A stretch of DNA of 22,299 nucleotides from positions 1-22,299 of the forward strand of contig CATZDQ010000004.1 of assembly GCA_958417695.1 (NCBI GenBank), given 5' to 3'. This document shows positions 7,851-15,467 of this stretch, one piece after another (the first letter of the stretch is position 1; the number at the start of each line of letters is the position of its first letter). A model generated the notes under the pieces. That model was not told where the DNA came from. It saw only the letters and a list, made by a program, of their open reading frames with translations, and ran no database searches. Position numbers and translations under genes: made by a program. Origin of the DNA: an uncultured Clostridiaceae bacterium (GTDB lineage Bacteria; Bacillota; Clostridia; TANB77; CAG-508).

Positions 7851-8726
7851 TTAGTTTTTTATTTCTTTTAAGATATTATATAAGGTATCTTTAATAAATT
7901 CTGCTGATGTTAATGGCGCTACTTTTCCTGGAAGGGATAGTGCCCATATGGTTTTAATGCCGGCTTTTTTGCTAGCACTTCTATCTACGCCTCCTGGATT
8001 AGATGCTAAGTCGATGATTAAGCTATCTTTGTTTAATTTTTTTAATTTTTCTTCATCTAATATGATGGCTGGTATGGTATTGATTACGATGTCAAATTTT
8101 CCCAAGGTGTTGTCTAATTCATTTAGTCTAACTGGTGTATAGCCATAGGCTCTTATCCATGCTAAGTCTACATTTTTTCTAGCTTCACAGTAGACGTTGG
8201 CACCAATTCCTTTTAACATGTTGGCTAGTATTTTTCCAACTCTTCCATAACCTAGTACTAAAATGTCACTTCCATGTATGGTTTTATTGGTTTCTTCCAT
8301 AGCGATTTGGATAGCGCCTTCTGCTGTAGATATGGTGTTTAATATGGTTAGTTCCTCTCTATCTAATAAGTCGATTAAATTTGTTTTCTCGGTATCTATG
8401 AGTTCATATAATTCTTTTATGTTTCCTGCTATAAAGGTTTTTCCTTCTAAATAATTAGCTAGTTCTTGCAGAGATACATTTTGCTCACTAAATGGTGTGT
8501 TCATATCTATATGGTTACTAGATAATGGAATTGAACCAATGATAATTTGAGTTTCTTGCATAAATTCTTCTATAGAAGTACATTTTTTGACTTCTTGTAA
8601 TTTTGAAATACTTTCTGCTTTTTCTAAAGCATAGGTGATTACTTCATACCCATCTTTTGCTAACATTTCTACTAATTTTACAATTCTTAGGTCTCCACCT
8701 ATTACCCCTATTTTCTGTTTCACCAA
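7851..8726 (-). CDS. dpaA: Dipicolinate synthase subunit A
   Basis: With DpaB it makes dipicolinic acid, the calcium chelator that packs the spore core; DpaA is the dehydrogenase-like subunit. 291 aa. A first Rossmann-like start, KIGVIGGDLRIVKLVEMLA (residues 5-23), is typical of DpaA. A second nucleotide-binding fold has VLGYGRVGKILANMLKGIGA in mid-protein, followed by DLASNPGGVD near residue 243. The start is TTG at 8726 or GTG at 8723. AAAGGGAG lies 6 or 9 bases upstream respectively, so GTG is equally possible. No dpaB follows; uppP does. It is strong evidence for a sporulation lineage, but I see no clear sigma-K type promoter. Confidence 0.93.
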   Translation of the reverse strand: MVKQKIGVIGGDLRIVKLVEMLAKDGYEVITYALEKAESISKLQEVKKCTSIEEFMQETQIIIGSIPLSSNHIDMNTPFSEQNVSLQELANYLEGKTFIAGNIKELYELIDTEKTNLIDLLDREELTILNTISTAEGAIQIAMEETNKTIHGSDILVLGYGRVGKILANMLKGIGANVYCEARKNVDLAWIRAYGYTPVRLNELDNTLGKFDIVINTIPAIILDEEKLKKLNKDSLIIDLASNPGGVDRSASKKAGIKTIWALSLPGKVAPLTSAEFIKDTLYNILKEIKN

Positions 8727-8787
8727 ACGACACTCCCTTTATTTGTTTATTTTATACTTCTACTATTGTATTGTTTTTTTGTATAAA

Positions 8788-9993
8788 TTATTCTAAATCA
8801 CGTTCTTTTTGTTCTTTATTTTTTTCTTTTAATTTTCTAATAGCTTTTACGTCATGATGATTTAGATTACCTACTAATGCATTTGTGTTTTCTAAGTGGT
8901 AAAGGGTTTGCTTTTCTTTTTGGCTTAATTTTTTTTCCTTTGTTTTTTGTGTTTCTTTTTCATTAGTAGGTTTTGTGATATGTTTTAATATGTATTGAAA
9001 TAATGTTTCTTTTCTAACTTTTTCATATATGGTCGGTTCTTCCTCTATTGCTTGATTTAAATAGGTGATTGCTTTTTGTGCATCACCTTTTAACATGGCA
9101 ATATAGGCTAAGCTATAATAAGAGTCTGCTTCTAGCTCTTCTGCATTTAGTGCTTGCATAAAGTATTGTTCTGCTTCTTCTAAATCGTTATAGATTAAAG
9201 CAATTTGTCCCAAGCTATAGTGTGCATGATATAATAATGAATTTAGTTTTGCTGCTTTTTCATAATATTCTTTTGCGCTTTGGAAATCATTTAGCCTTGT
9301 ATAGGTCATCCCTAAATTATAATATAAGTCATATTGTTCTGGATGATATTTTAGGGCTTCTAAGTAAATATTGATGGCTTCCTTGAAATTTTCTTGTTCA
9401 TATAAGATATCTCCTAATAATAAAGAAGCTTCTAATTGTTCTGGTTTCTTTTTTAATAAATCTGTTAGCATTTTACCAGCTTCTTGTTTTCTATTGGTTT
9501 GTCCTAATAGTTTTGCTACTTGGAAATATACTTTATCATCTTTAGGATTAATTTCTAAAGCTCGTACATATTCTTCAATGGCTGTTTCTTTTTTTTCTTC
9601 TTTTTCATATATCTGTGCCAATGCTTTATGTCCTATATAACTGTTTGGCATTTTGTCTATCAATTTTAACAAAATCTTTTTGGCTTCTTCTGTTTTCCCC
9701 GTGCCTATATAAAATTGTGCCACGCTTTTGTAGAAAAATTCTGAAAATAGTATGCCTTTTCTTTCCATTATTATAATGATTAGTGGTATGAGTACAGCTA
9801 GTATGTAAGTGATGACGATAATGGTGATAGGTAATGCAAAATTACCAATTAATCCTATGAATCCTATAAACATGCCCAATGCTTGTATGGCTAGTATGTA
9901 TATGTAATTAGTGTCATTTCTTTGTATCATCTTCATGAAGATGATTGCAAATAAAGCAAAAGCTAATACATTAAAAATGATTCTTTCTACCAT
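8788..9993 (-). CDS. Membrane-anchored TPR protein (401 aa)
   Basis: ATG at 9993 with AAAAGGAAG upstream, 23 bp after ppa. The N-terminal 76 residues form two or three membrane helices, ending in a basic MERKG. Residues 90-330 hold about seven tetratricopeptide repeats: AKKILLKLIDKMPNS, AIEEYVRALEINPKD, AINIYLEALKYHPEQ, AKEYYEKAAKLNS, AEQYFMQALNAEELE and AITYLNQAIEEEP are the helix-B parts of successive repeats. The last 60 residues are Lys/Glu-rich and charged. TPR proteins of this layout serve as membrane scaffolds; no specific partner is evident here. It is probably cotranscribed with ppa and dpaA. The fold call is secure; the function is unknown. Confidence 0.88.
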   Translation of the reverse strand: MVERIIFNVLAFALFAIIFMKMIQRNDTNYIYILAIQALGMFIGFIGLIGNFALPITIIVITYILAVLIPLIIIIMERKGILFSEFFYKSVAQFYIGTGKTEEAKKILLKLIDKMPNSYIGHKALAQIYEKEEKKETAIEEYVRALEINPKDDKVYFQVAKLLGQTNRKQEAGKMLTDLLKKKPEQLEASLLLGDILYEQENFKEAINIYLEALKYHPEQYDLYYNLGMTYTRLNDFQSAKEYYEKAAKLNSLLYHAHYSLGQIALIYNDLEEAEQYFMQALNAEELEADSYYSLAYIAMLKGDAQKAITYLNQAIEEEPTIYEKVRKETLFQYILKHITKPTNEKETQKTKEKKLSQKEKQTLYHLENTNALVGNLNHHDVKAIRKLKEKNKEQKERDLE

Positions 9994-10016
9994 TTTCTTT
10001 CTTCCTTTTCTTTATT

Positions 10017-10547
10017 TTATTGCTGAAATTTTTGATTGTAGTTTTCTATACATTCTTGGATAATTCTTTCTGCTTCTTCTCTTCCCATAATTTTATCTAC
10101 AGATGTTTGTTTTCCTTCTAGTTGTTTATATACTTCAAAGAAGTGCATGATTTCTGCTGAAATATGTGTTGGTACTTCGGTTATATCTTTATATTCGTTT
10201 AAAAATGGATCTTGTTTGGCTACTGCTATGATTTTTTCATCATATTCATTTCCATCTATCATTTTTAAAACACCGATTGGATAGGCTTCTACTAGTGCTA
10301 AAGAAACTATTTTTTCTTGGCATAGTACTAATACGTCTAATGGGTCATTATCTCCTGCATAAGTTCTAGGTATAAATCCATAGTTTGCTGGATAGTGTGT
10401 GGCTGTGTATAATACACGGTCTAATTTTAACATTCCAGTTGGCTTGTCTAGTTCGTATTTATTTTTTCCTCCTTTTGAAATTTCTATTACGGCTACAAAA
10501 TCATCTTTTTTGATTCTTTCTGGATTGATATCATGCCATATATTCAT
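10017..10547 (-). CDS. ppa: Family I inorganic pyrophosphatase
   Basis: Cytosolic enzyme that hydrolyses pyrophosphate to phosphate, pulling biosynthetic reactions forward. 176 aa, the usual bacterial length. The signature DNDPLD is at 66-71 (metal-binding Asp66, Asp68, Asp71). Asp98, Asp103 and Lys105 (MIDGNEYDEK) match E. coli Asp97, Asp102 and Lys104. YGFIPRTYAG at 56-65 is also conserved. ATG at 10547; the ribosome site AAAGGGATG is rather far upstream. A TATAAT box at 10572-10577 is the probable promoter. It is the first gene of a minus-strand run ppa, TPR protein, dpaA, uppP, hydrolase. Confidence 0.97.
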   Translation of the reverse strand: MNIWHDINPERIKKDDFVAVIEISKGGKNKYELDKPTGMLKLDRVLYTATHYPANYGFIPRTYAGDNDPLDVLVLCQEKIVSLALVEAYPIGVLKMIDGNEYDEKIIAVAKQDPFLNEYKDITEVPTHISAEIMHFFEVYKQLEGKQTSVDKIMGREEAERIIQECIENYNQKFQQ

Positions 10548-10571
10548 TTTGCTTTCATCCCTTTCTTTCTG

Positions 10572-10600
10572 ATTATACTTGTGTCTTTTCTTTTACGACA
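10572..10600 (-). promoter_or_regulatory. Probable sigma-A promoter of ppa
   Basis: On the minus strand a perfect TATAAT (10572-10577) lies 25 bp before the ppa ATG. With a 17-bp spacer the -35 position reads TGTCGT, which is weak. The -10 box is convincing; the -35 box is not. Confidence 0.45.
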
Positions 10601-10719
10601 TTTTGTATTCTAATTCTATTATTTTAGGCTAATTTTGCAAAAAAGTCCATACTTATTTATAAATTTCTTTAATCTATCCTTTTTATTTTTTTGCTTTTTC
10701 TTCTGTATGCCTTTTTAGA

Positions 10720-10764
10720 AAAGAAAAAATCTATTTTATAAATTCTAAAATAGATTTTTTCTTT
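10720..10764 (-). terminator. Terminator hairpin that includes the stop codon of the Spo0E-like gene
   Basis: A perfect 19-bp inverted repeat (10720-10738 with 10746-10764) has a 7-nt loop. The stop codon of the Spo0E-like gene (10745-10747) straddles the loop and the arm. The stem is A/T-rich with a T-run inside the descending arm rather than after it, so its strength is uncertain. Confidence 0.65.
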
Positions 10765-11104
10765 CATATATCCTTTGTTCTTTATTTATTTTTTTTCTTA
10801 ATTGTTTGCATAAACGATTAAATCCACTTCCATATATATAGCCCATAGATTTACTGGATAGATAACTTTTATCTACTATATAAACATCCCATTCTCTTTC
10901 ACTCGGATTTTTGGCACTTTCTTTCATATAGTTAGTTAGTGCATTAATACTTTTATTATAGTAGCTTTGTACCGTTTTTTTTCGACTATATACTTGTTCT
11001 AGTTCAAAGGCTAATCGCATACTTATGTAATATGCTTCTTTCGAATCCACACCATATTGATTTATCGCTTCATATAATTCTCGTTCCAAATTTTTCTCTA
11101 CCAT
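10745..11104 (-). CDS. Spo0E-like small regulatory protein (119 aa)
   Basis: Residues 5-40 (LERELYEAINQYGVDSKEAY, then YISMRLAFELEQVY) resemble the helical hairpin of Spo0E-type proteins, which dephosphorylate Spo0A-phosphate and delay sporulation. The family hallmark SxxLD is here SMRLA, so the key Asp is replaced by Ala. The C-terminal 80 residues are basic, with a YMKESAKNPSEREWDVYIVD segment I do not recognise. ATG at 11104 overlaps the stop of the upstream XRE gene (ATGGTAG) and has no ribosome site of its own, so translation is probably coupled. If it is not Spo0E-like, it is an uncharacterised partner of the XRE regulator. The family link is tentative. Confidence 0.5.
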   Translation of the reverse strand: MVEKNLERELYEAINQYGVDSKEAYYISMRLAFELEQVYSRKKTVQSYYNKSINALTNYMKESAKNPSEREWDVYIVDKSYLSSKSMGYIYGSGFNRLCKQLRKKINKEQRIYERKNLF

Positions 11105-11298
11105 TTTACTTTATACAACTCCGTTATTTCAACATCCAAAGCCTTCGCTAATTGTATCATGACTAATAAACTGGGGCTTTTCAGGTTATTTTCTACATCA
11201 TTAATATGTGTCGTGGAGACGCCACTTTTATCTGAAAGTTTCTTTAACGTTATTTTTTTCCCTTTTCTGACTTGTTTTAATAAAATTTCTATATGCAT
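11098..11298 (-). CDS. XRE-family helix-turn-helix regulator (66 aa)
   Basis: A single HTH_3 domain: ITLKKLSDKSGVSTTHINDV (about residues 16-35) is the helix-turn-helix, followed by ENNLKSPSLLVMIQLAKALD and a short C-terminal tail. The start is the ATG at 11298, because GGTGA lies five bases before it; in-frame TTG and GTG codons further up (11310, 11307) overlap that site. It is followed by the Spo0E-like gene with a 7-bp overlap. Small XRE proteins of this kind usually repress their own operon. A short GC-rich inverted repeat at 11349-11364, about 50 bp upstream, is a possible operator. Confidence 0.88.
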   Translation of the reverse strand: MHIEILLKQVRKGKKITLKKLSDKSGVSTTHINDVENNLKSPSLLVMIQLAKALDVEITELYKVKW

Positions 11299-11420
11299 GA
11301 TTATCACCAAAGCTTAGATATATTTTATTTTATTTAAACACAGAACCTATCCGACATGGCGGATTTAAGAAAAAAATGTTACTTCTTAGTATTTATGTAT
11401 TTATTTATTACATTTTCATT

Positions 11421-12088
11421 CTATGCTTTTTGTCCTACAATTGTCCCATTTCTCCTTTCTTTACAAATATTTACCTTTTCTTCAAATGCTCTTGGTAATA
11501 TTCATTCTTCTTTATATACTGTTGATATATTGTTCTAATTTTTCAATAAATTGTCTAATGATATTTTCTCTACAAAAAGTTTGTTGCTCGTATTCTTTTT
11601 TTAGAGATGTGGCTATATTCATTGTTTCTTCTGAAAAGGCTTTTTCGTTGACATTCAATCCAATACTAATAACAAGGTACTGAATTTCCTCTTCACTAGA
11701 TGCGCTTCCGTGTCAATATGCCACTAATTTTTTTTCCATGTAATAATAAATCATTTGGCTTTTTGATTTCTAAGGGTATTTGATATAATTGCCAAATTGT
11801 GTCTTTCATGATTTCTGCTATTTTTATAGTTAATCCCTCTAATTTTTCTACTTTACATTTTGGATACAGCAAAATAGACATGGCTATGTTTTCATTTCCT
11901 GTATACCATGTTCTTCCTTTTGTTCCTATGCCTGCAGTTTGCCTCTCTGCCAAGATAATAGTCCCGTTTTCTCCTTCTTGTTTTGCTAAATCTTTGGCTT
12001 GTTTGTGTGTAGAGTCTATTTTTTCATAATATAAAATATGTTTTCCTATATATTGGGTATTTGCTTTTTTTATTAAATCTATTTCCAT
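11421..12088 (-). pseudogene. birA: Biotin-protein ligase (BirA), frameshifted and decayed
   Basis: BirA attaches biotin to carrier proteins via biotinyl-AMP. The first part is normal for the short form without a DNA-binding domain: YYEKIDSTHKQAK, AERQTAGIGTKGRTW (the biotin loop, usually GRGRxGR), NDLLLHGKKISGILT. At 11710 one extra C puts the frame out and a TAG follows after three codons. Reading on in the other frame gives SASSEEEIQYLVISIGLNVN, which is the expected next block. A second shift comes near 11530, then stops, although fragments such as YYQEHLK and NGTIVGQKA continue to about 11421. At least two, probably three, lesions mean a pseudogene. The start may be ATG 12088 or TTG 12106; neither has a good ribosome site. 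Confidence 0.8.
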
Positions 12089-12254
12089 TTTTTTACGCTT
12101 TCTCAATTTGATTACATAATTATGATATCACATTTTCGGCTTTATATCAACCTTTAATCTGTATTTTATTAACTAATTATGGAAATTTTTATGTCATACT
12201 TTTACTTTTTTAGTATCTCTTTTTAAATTTTTTAAATTTTTTTACACAACATAC

Positions 12255-12284
12255 TTGACAAAGTTATCCTTTACGTAGTAAAAT
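12255..12284 (+). promoter_or_regulatory. Promoter of the tRNA-Leu gene
   Basis: Consensus TTGACA (12255-12260), 18-bp spacer, TAAAAT (12279-12284), ending 22 bp before the tRNA. Confidence 0.75.
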
Positions 12285-12306
12285 AAGTCTTGTCAGTTCA
12301 ATAGAT

Positions 12307-12394
12307 GCAGATGTGGCGGAACTGGCAGACGCACAGGACTTAAAATCCTGCGGTTGAATAAACCGTGCCGGTTCGATTCCGGCCATCTGCACCA
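12307..12394 (+). tRNA. tRNA-Leu (anticodon UAA)
   Basis: A class II tRNA of 88 nt. The acceptor stem is GCAGATG with CATCTGC, the discriminator base is A, and CCA is encoded (12392-12394). The anticodon stem is CAGGA/TCCTG with loop CTTAAAA, giving anticodon UAA. A long variable arm (CGGTT with AACCG) and the T-loop TTCGATT are present. It has its own promoter and terminator. Confidence 0.97.
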
Positions 12395-12439
12395 TAGATT
12401 TATCAATGCTTTCACGAGTTTTGATAAGTCTATTTTTTT
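12395..12439 (+). terminator. Terminator of tRNA-Leu
   Basis: A 12-bp stem with one G-T pair (12395-12406 with 12421-12432) is followed by seven T. It begins directly after the encoded CCA. Confidence 0.85.
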
Positions 12440-12462
12440 GCCTAAAATCAAGGTGAACTTTG

Positions 12463-12550
12463 AGATGTCTAACAGAATGTCTAACAAATTTTTTTGAAAA
12501 CCTGTATAATCTTTTGTATATACGACTTTAACGATTGTTAGATGTCTAAC
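12463..12550 (+). repeat. Short direct repeats (ATGTCTAAC, three copies)
   Basis: AGATGTCTAAC occurs at 12463-12473 and 12540-12550, and AATGTCTAACA at 12476-12486. The 307-bp gap 12395-12701 holds only the tRNA terminator, these repeats and the next gene's promoter. Such repeats just past a tRNA could be remnants of integrase arm sites, but no integrase is visible, so their nature is open. Confidence 0.5.
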
Positions 12551-12628
12551 TATCTTAATAATCTTTTAAAAATACAACAAAATAAATATTGTATTGCATT
12601 TAACATTATATTAAATCTTTAATCTTAA

Positions 12629-12657
12629 TTGAAAAACTGCTTCTTATATGCTATTAT
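12629..12657 (+). promoter_or_regulatory. Promoter of the DUF3592-like membrane protein gene
   Basis: TTGAAA (12629-12634), 17-bp spacer ending in TGC, and TATTAT (12652-12657): a sigma-A promoter with an extended -10, 45 bp before the ATG. Confidence 0.65.
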
Positions 12658-12701
12658 AGAAATTATAAAAATACTAATTTAAAAGTGAGGTAGAAATCGA
12701 T

Positions 12702-13742
12702 ATGAAAAATAAAGGCTCTTATATTATTAAATTCATTATGCTGTTTTTTATTATTCTACCTTTATTTTATTTTTTTATTAAAACCATCTATTTTTCCTAT
12801 AAAATCACGATACTACCTTTTTTAATTTGTGGTCTTATAGAACTTGTAAAAGTTATTTTATTATTGCTAAATAAGACTAAATTCATTCCTTTACTTAATA
12901 AATTTTATATTGTCATTTTTTTAGTTTATTGGTTTGGCTTTTTAGGTTATTGGGGTTATATTAGTTTAATAGATGGGCAGTATTTACTTCTACTTTTTTC
13001 TACTCCTTTTTGGATAATTGGCATCTATGTTATCTATCAGTCTTTCTTTCAAAAAGCAAAGAAATTAATTAAAAAAACCAAGAAACCAATTAGAAGAATT
13101 ACAAAATATCCTATAAAAATAATAATTAGTGGATTTTTAGTAGGATTCTGTTTTTTATCTGGAATTATTATGTTATTTTTGGGAATTACAGATACTTACA
13201 AACTAAATGAAATATCCAAGAGTTATACCTCTACAAATGGCTATTTTAGTCATTACGATATTTACTCAAGTGATAAAGACGGAACTACCTATAGCCTTAC
13301 TTATATTTACCAAGTAGATGGTGTAGAGTATACTATTCAGACAGACTATGGAACAAATTATGTCCCTAACCCAGGCCATATTAGAGAAGTAAAATATAAT
13401 CCTGATAACCCTCAAGAATCTATTTTAGTAGGAACTAACCGTAGCAATGGACTCCTATATATGGGCGCATTTTTCACCTTAGTCTCTTTTACTTTCATTC
13501 TTTTAGCACTAGCTACCTTAGGTTATTTTGACAAATTTAAAATAGATATTATTGGGACTTATTTGGGAATTCTATTTACTATAATCGGTATTGGCATTCT
13601 CTTGTTTCAAAATGGTACTACTGGTTCTTTGATAGAAACTATTTCATCCTTTGGCTTATGGATTCTCATACCATTTATGTTTATAATAATTGGAATATTT
13701 CTAATCATTAAAACGCTATTTCTAAAAAATAGAATAAAATAA
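12702..13742 (+). CDS. Polytopic membrane protein with DUF3592-like domain (346 aa)
   Basis: ATG at 12702 with GTGAGGT upstream. About eight membrane helices: roughly residues 8-28, 33-55, 66-85, 91-112, 146-168, 252-275, 283-303 and 318-338. Between helices five and six lies an extracytoplasmic beta-rich loop. It contains LTYIYQVDGVEYTIQTDYG and VKYNPDNPQESIL, which match the pattern of DUF3592 domains (variable strand, dGxxY, then YNPxNP near the end). DUF3592 proteins have no established function. It is the only plus-strand gene between the tRNA and the repressor and is closed by a shared terminator. Domain call is good by pattern; the role is unknown. Confidence 0.75.
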   Translation: MKNKGSYIIKFIMLFFIILPLFYFFIKTIYFSYKITILPFLICGLIELVKVILLLLNKTKFIPLLNKFYIVIFLVYWFGFLGYWGYISLIDGQYLLLLFSTPFWIIGIYVIYQSFFQKAKKLIKKTKKPIRRITKYPIKIIISGFLVGFCFLSGIIMLFLGITDTYKLNEISKSYTSTNGYFSHYDIYSSDKDGTTYSLTYIYQVDGVEYTIQTDYGTNYVPNPGHIREVKYNPDNPQESILVGTNRSNGLLYMGAFFTLVSFTFILLALATLGYFDKFKIDIIGTYLGILFTIIGIGILLFQNGTTGSLIETISSFGLWILIPFMFIIIGIFLIIKTLFLKNRIK

Positions 13743-13781
13743 ACTAGACTTTTTTATACTACTTTATAAAAAGTCTAGTTT
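13741..13781. terminator. Bidirectional terminator between convergent genes
   Basis: A 14-bp perfect stem (AAACTAGACTTTTT at 13741-13754 with its complement at 13768-13781) lies between the plus-strand membrane protein gene and the minus-strand prepilin gene. T-rich sequence follows on both strands. Confidence 0.8.
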
Positions 13782-13791
13782 CCTCATTTTT

Positions 13792-14913
13792 TTAATAATA
13801 TAAATATATGTCACATACTACATCTGTCTGCACTCTAGTGTTACCATCATTTTGTACATACACTTCTCTATTTCCCCTTGCTGTCTTTACACTCACAACC
13901 CCTGTAGAAGCATTATAGGATATACTTGCAGACTGGTTATATGCTGTTATTTTATCCCAACTCCCGCCATTCATGGATAACCCTGTTATTACCATAGCAA
14001 AATTCTCTTGCGTAAAATTCTTCCACCCCTCATATTGCGTTACAGAAAAAGTGGCTGTATTAGAACAAGTACCCAATTTTACTCTTTTAACTTTAGATTG
14101 ATTAACACCATCTTCATACCCTGCTGCATATCCTTTATTGGTTCCTGTTAATTTTGTTCCATTAACCCATGCGGTTTTCCCTGTTAAAATATCATCACTT
14201 GCAGCAGTACCTGACGTTTGGCTAGCTAAAGTATTGGCAGTTATTTTTCCTGCTCCATTATGATATCCTGCTGGAATGGTATAACTTTGACCGCAATTTA
14301 GGTTACTACTAATAGCCCCCCTATTAGTCATAGTTCCAGTTAGTAATTTTCCCCCACTATAAGCTTTATAACCAGATAATATTTTATCAGCTGTGGCATT
14401 TGTTTGGGCTAATAAAGAATTGATAGTATTTAACTGATTTTGTAAATCCTGTATTTTTACTTCTTTCTCATTTATTTGTTTTTTTAAATTAGCTATCTCT
14501 ATATCCTTTGAAGCAATTTGTGCTTTTAAATCCGCTATTTCTTTTTGCAAATTACTAATTTGTATATTGAGATTTTCTATCTGTTTTTTTAGTTCCGCAT
14601 TTTCGGTTTGTAGTTCTTGCACTTGTTTTTGTAATTCCTCTACTTGTTTTTGCAGTAACGCTATAATCTCATCTTTTTTAGTAGACTCTTCATCTTCTGA
14701 CATTTCTCCTCCTGTTTCCAACTCATAGTATAACTGATTTAGTTGCATAGCCTCTGCTTCTCCTGCCAAAGTAATATTTTGTTTGGCTTGTTTTGCTTTT
14801 GTAATAATGCCATTTTCTCCTATCGTTACTTGCATACTAACGCCTGCTAAAATGATTAATATAACTATCGTGACTACTAAGCTTACTAGTGTTATTCCTG
14901 TCTCTTTCTTCAT
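13792..14913 (-). CDS. Prepilin with coiled-coil stalk and phage tail-fibre-like C-terminal region (373 aa)
   Basis: ATG at 14913 with AAGGAGG upstream. Residues 1-6 are a prepilin leader (MKKETG), and 7-35 the pilin helix (ITLVSLVVTIVILIILAGVS then GENGI). Residues 82-168 are about twelve uninterrupted heptads (LQKQVEE, LQKQVQE, LQTENAE, LKKQIEN and so on). Residues 173-258 (ILSGYKAYSGGKLLTGTM, NRGAISSNLNCGQSYTIPAG, YHNGAGKITANTLASQTSG, ILTGKTAWVNGTKLTG) match motifs I know from Firmicutes phage tail-fibre proteins. A Gly/Tyr hinge (NKGYAAGYEDG) then leads to a beta-rich tip (271-373). I infer a surface adhesin carried by, or assembled like, a pilin. It could instead be only membrane-anchored. 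It lies downstream of the coiled-coil gene and the repressor-controlled promoter. Confidence 0.85.
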   Translation of the reverse strand: MKKETGITLVSLVVTIVILIILAGVSMQVTIGENGIITKAKQAKQNITLAGEAEAMQLNQLYYELETGGEMSEDEESTKKDEIIALLQKQVEELQKQVQELQTENAELKKQIENLNIQISNLQKEIADLKAQIASKDIEIANLKKQINEKEVKIQDLQNQLNTINSLLAQTNATADKILSGYKAYSGGKLLTGTMTNRGAISSNLNCGQSYTIPAGYHNGAGKITANTLASQTSGTAASDDILTGKTAWVNGTKLTGTNKGYAAGYEDGVNQSKVKRVKLGTCSNTATFSVTQYEGWKNFTQENFAMVITGLSMNGGSWDKITAYNQSASISYNASTGVVSVKTARGNREVYVQNDGNTRVQTDVVCDIYLYY

Positions 14914-15110
14914 ATTTCCTCCTTTTCATCCTTCATTTTGTATTTAATATACTTTGTACTTTTCAATATTGGAGATGAATATGTTCTATTTTCTCTTTAA
15001 ATAATTTTCTTTTCAACTAGTCTTATGTAATCTTATAGTTATCCTTATAATTATTCATTTTATATTTACTTCTTCTTTATTTTATATAGTTGCGAATATT
15101 TGAATCCTTT

Positions 15111-15380
15111 TCAAAACATATCATTTTCAGATTTCCACGCAATTAACACTTCTTTTATTTTTTCAAATTTATCTACCCTTGTATACTGATTTTGTATATC
15201 TACAATATTTCTTATTTCATTCATAACTTGTCGTTGTTTTTCATTTTCATATTGTAAATTTCTATTTTCTTTATATAACATATAGTTTTCCTTACTTTGC
15301 CTATCTATAAATTTACTCTTATTTTCTAACATTATCTTTAGATTTCCTATTTTTCTATCCTTTTTTGTTATAAAAAACAT
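15111..15380 (-). CDS. Small coiled-coil protein of unknown function (89 aa)
   Basis: ATG at 15380 with a perfect AGGAGGT upstream. The chain is charged and helical: a basic start (MFFITKKDRKIGNLKIML), a central Glu/Asn/Arg-rich heptad region (about 25-65), and KIKEVLIAWKSENDMF at the end. No signal peptide or membrane helix. It is the first gene transcribed from the operator-overlapped divergent promoter facing the repressor, the place where phages keep Cro or early regulators, but it has no helix-turn-helix. A 197-bp gap separates it from the chimeric prepilin downstream. I do not recognise the family. Confidence 0.65.
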   Translation of the reverse strand: MFFITKKDRKIGNLKIMLENKSKFIDRQSKENYMLYKENRNLQYENEKQRQVMNEIRNIVDIQNQYTRVDKFEKIKEVLIAWKSENDMF

Positions 15381-15467
15381 ACTATACCTCCTATTTCTAA
15401 ATTAAACATATCGATATGGATAAAACAATTCAAAAACGATAAATTTTTTTCTCTATTTTTGATTTTA

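Noticed and set aside
11356..11683. Two plus-strand frames of 60 and 86 codons
   Set aside because: They lie opposite the birA remnant; the minus-strand BirA similarity explains the region.
12293..12487. Minus-strand frame of 64 codons over the tRNA (contains CRWPESNRHGLFNRRILS)
   Set aside because: It is the antisense of tRNA-Leu, a well-known false protein; the tRNA structure explains the sequence.
12463..12550. CRISPR array from ATGTCTAAC repeats
   Set aside because: Repeats are 9-11 bp and unevenly spaced, and no cas gene is present.
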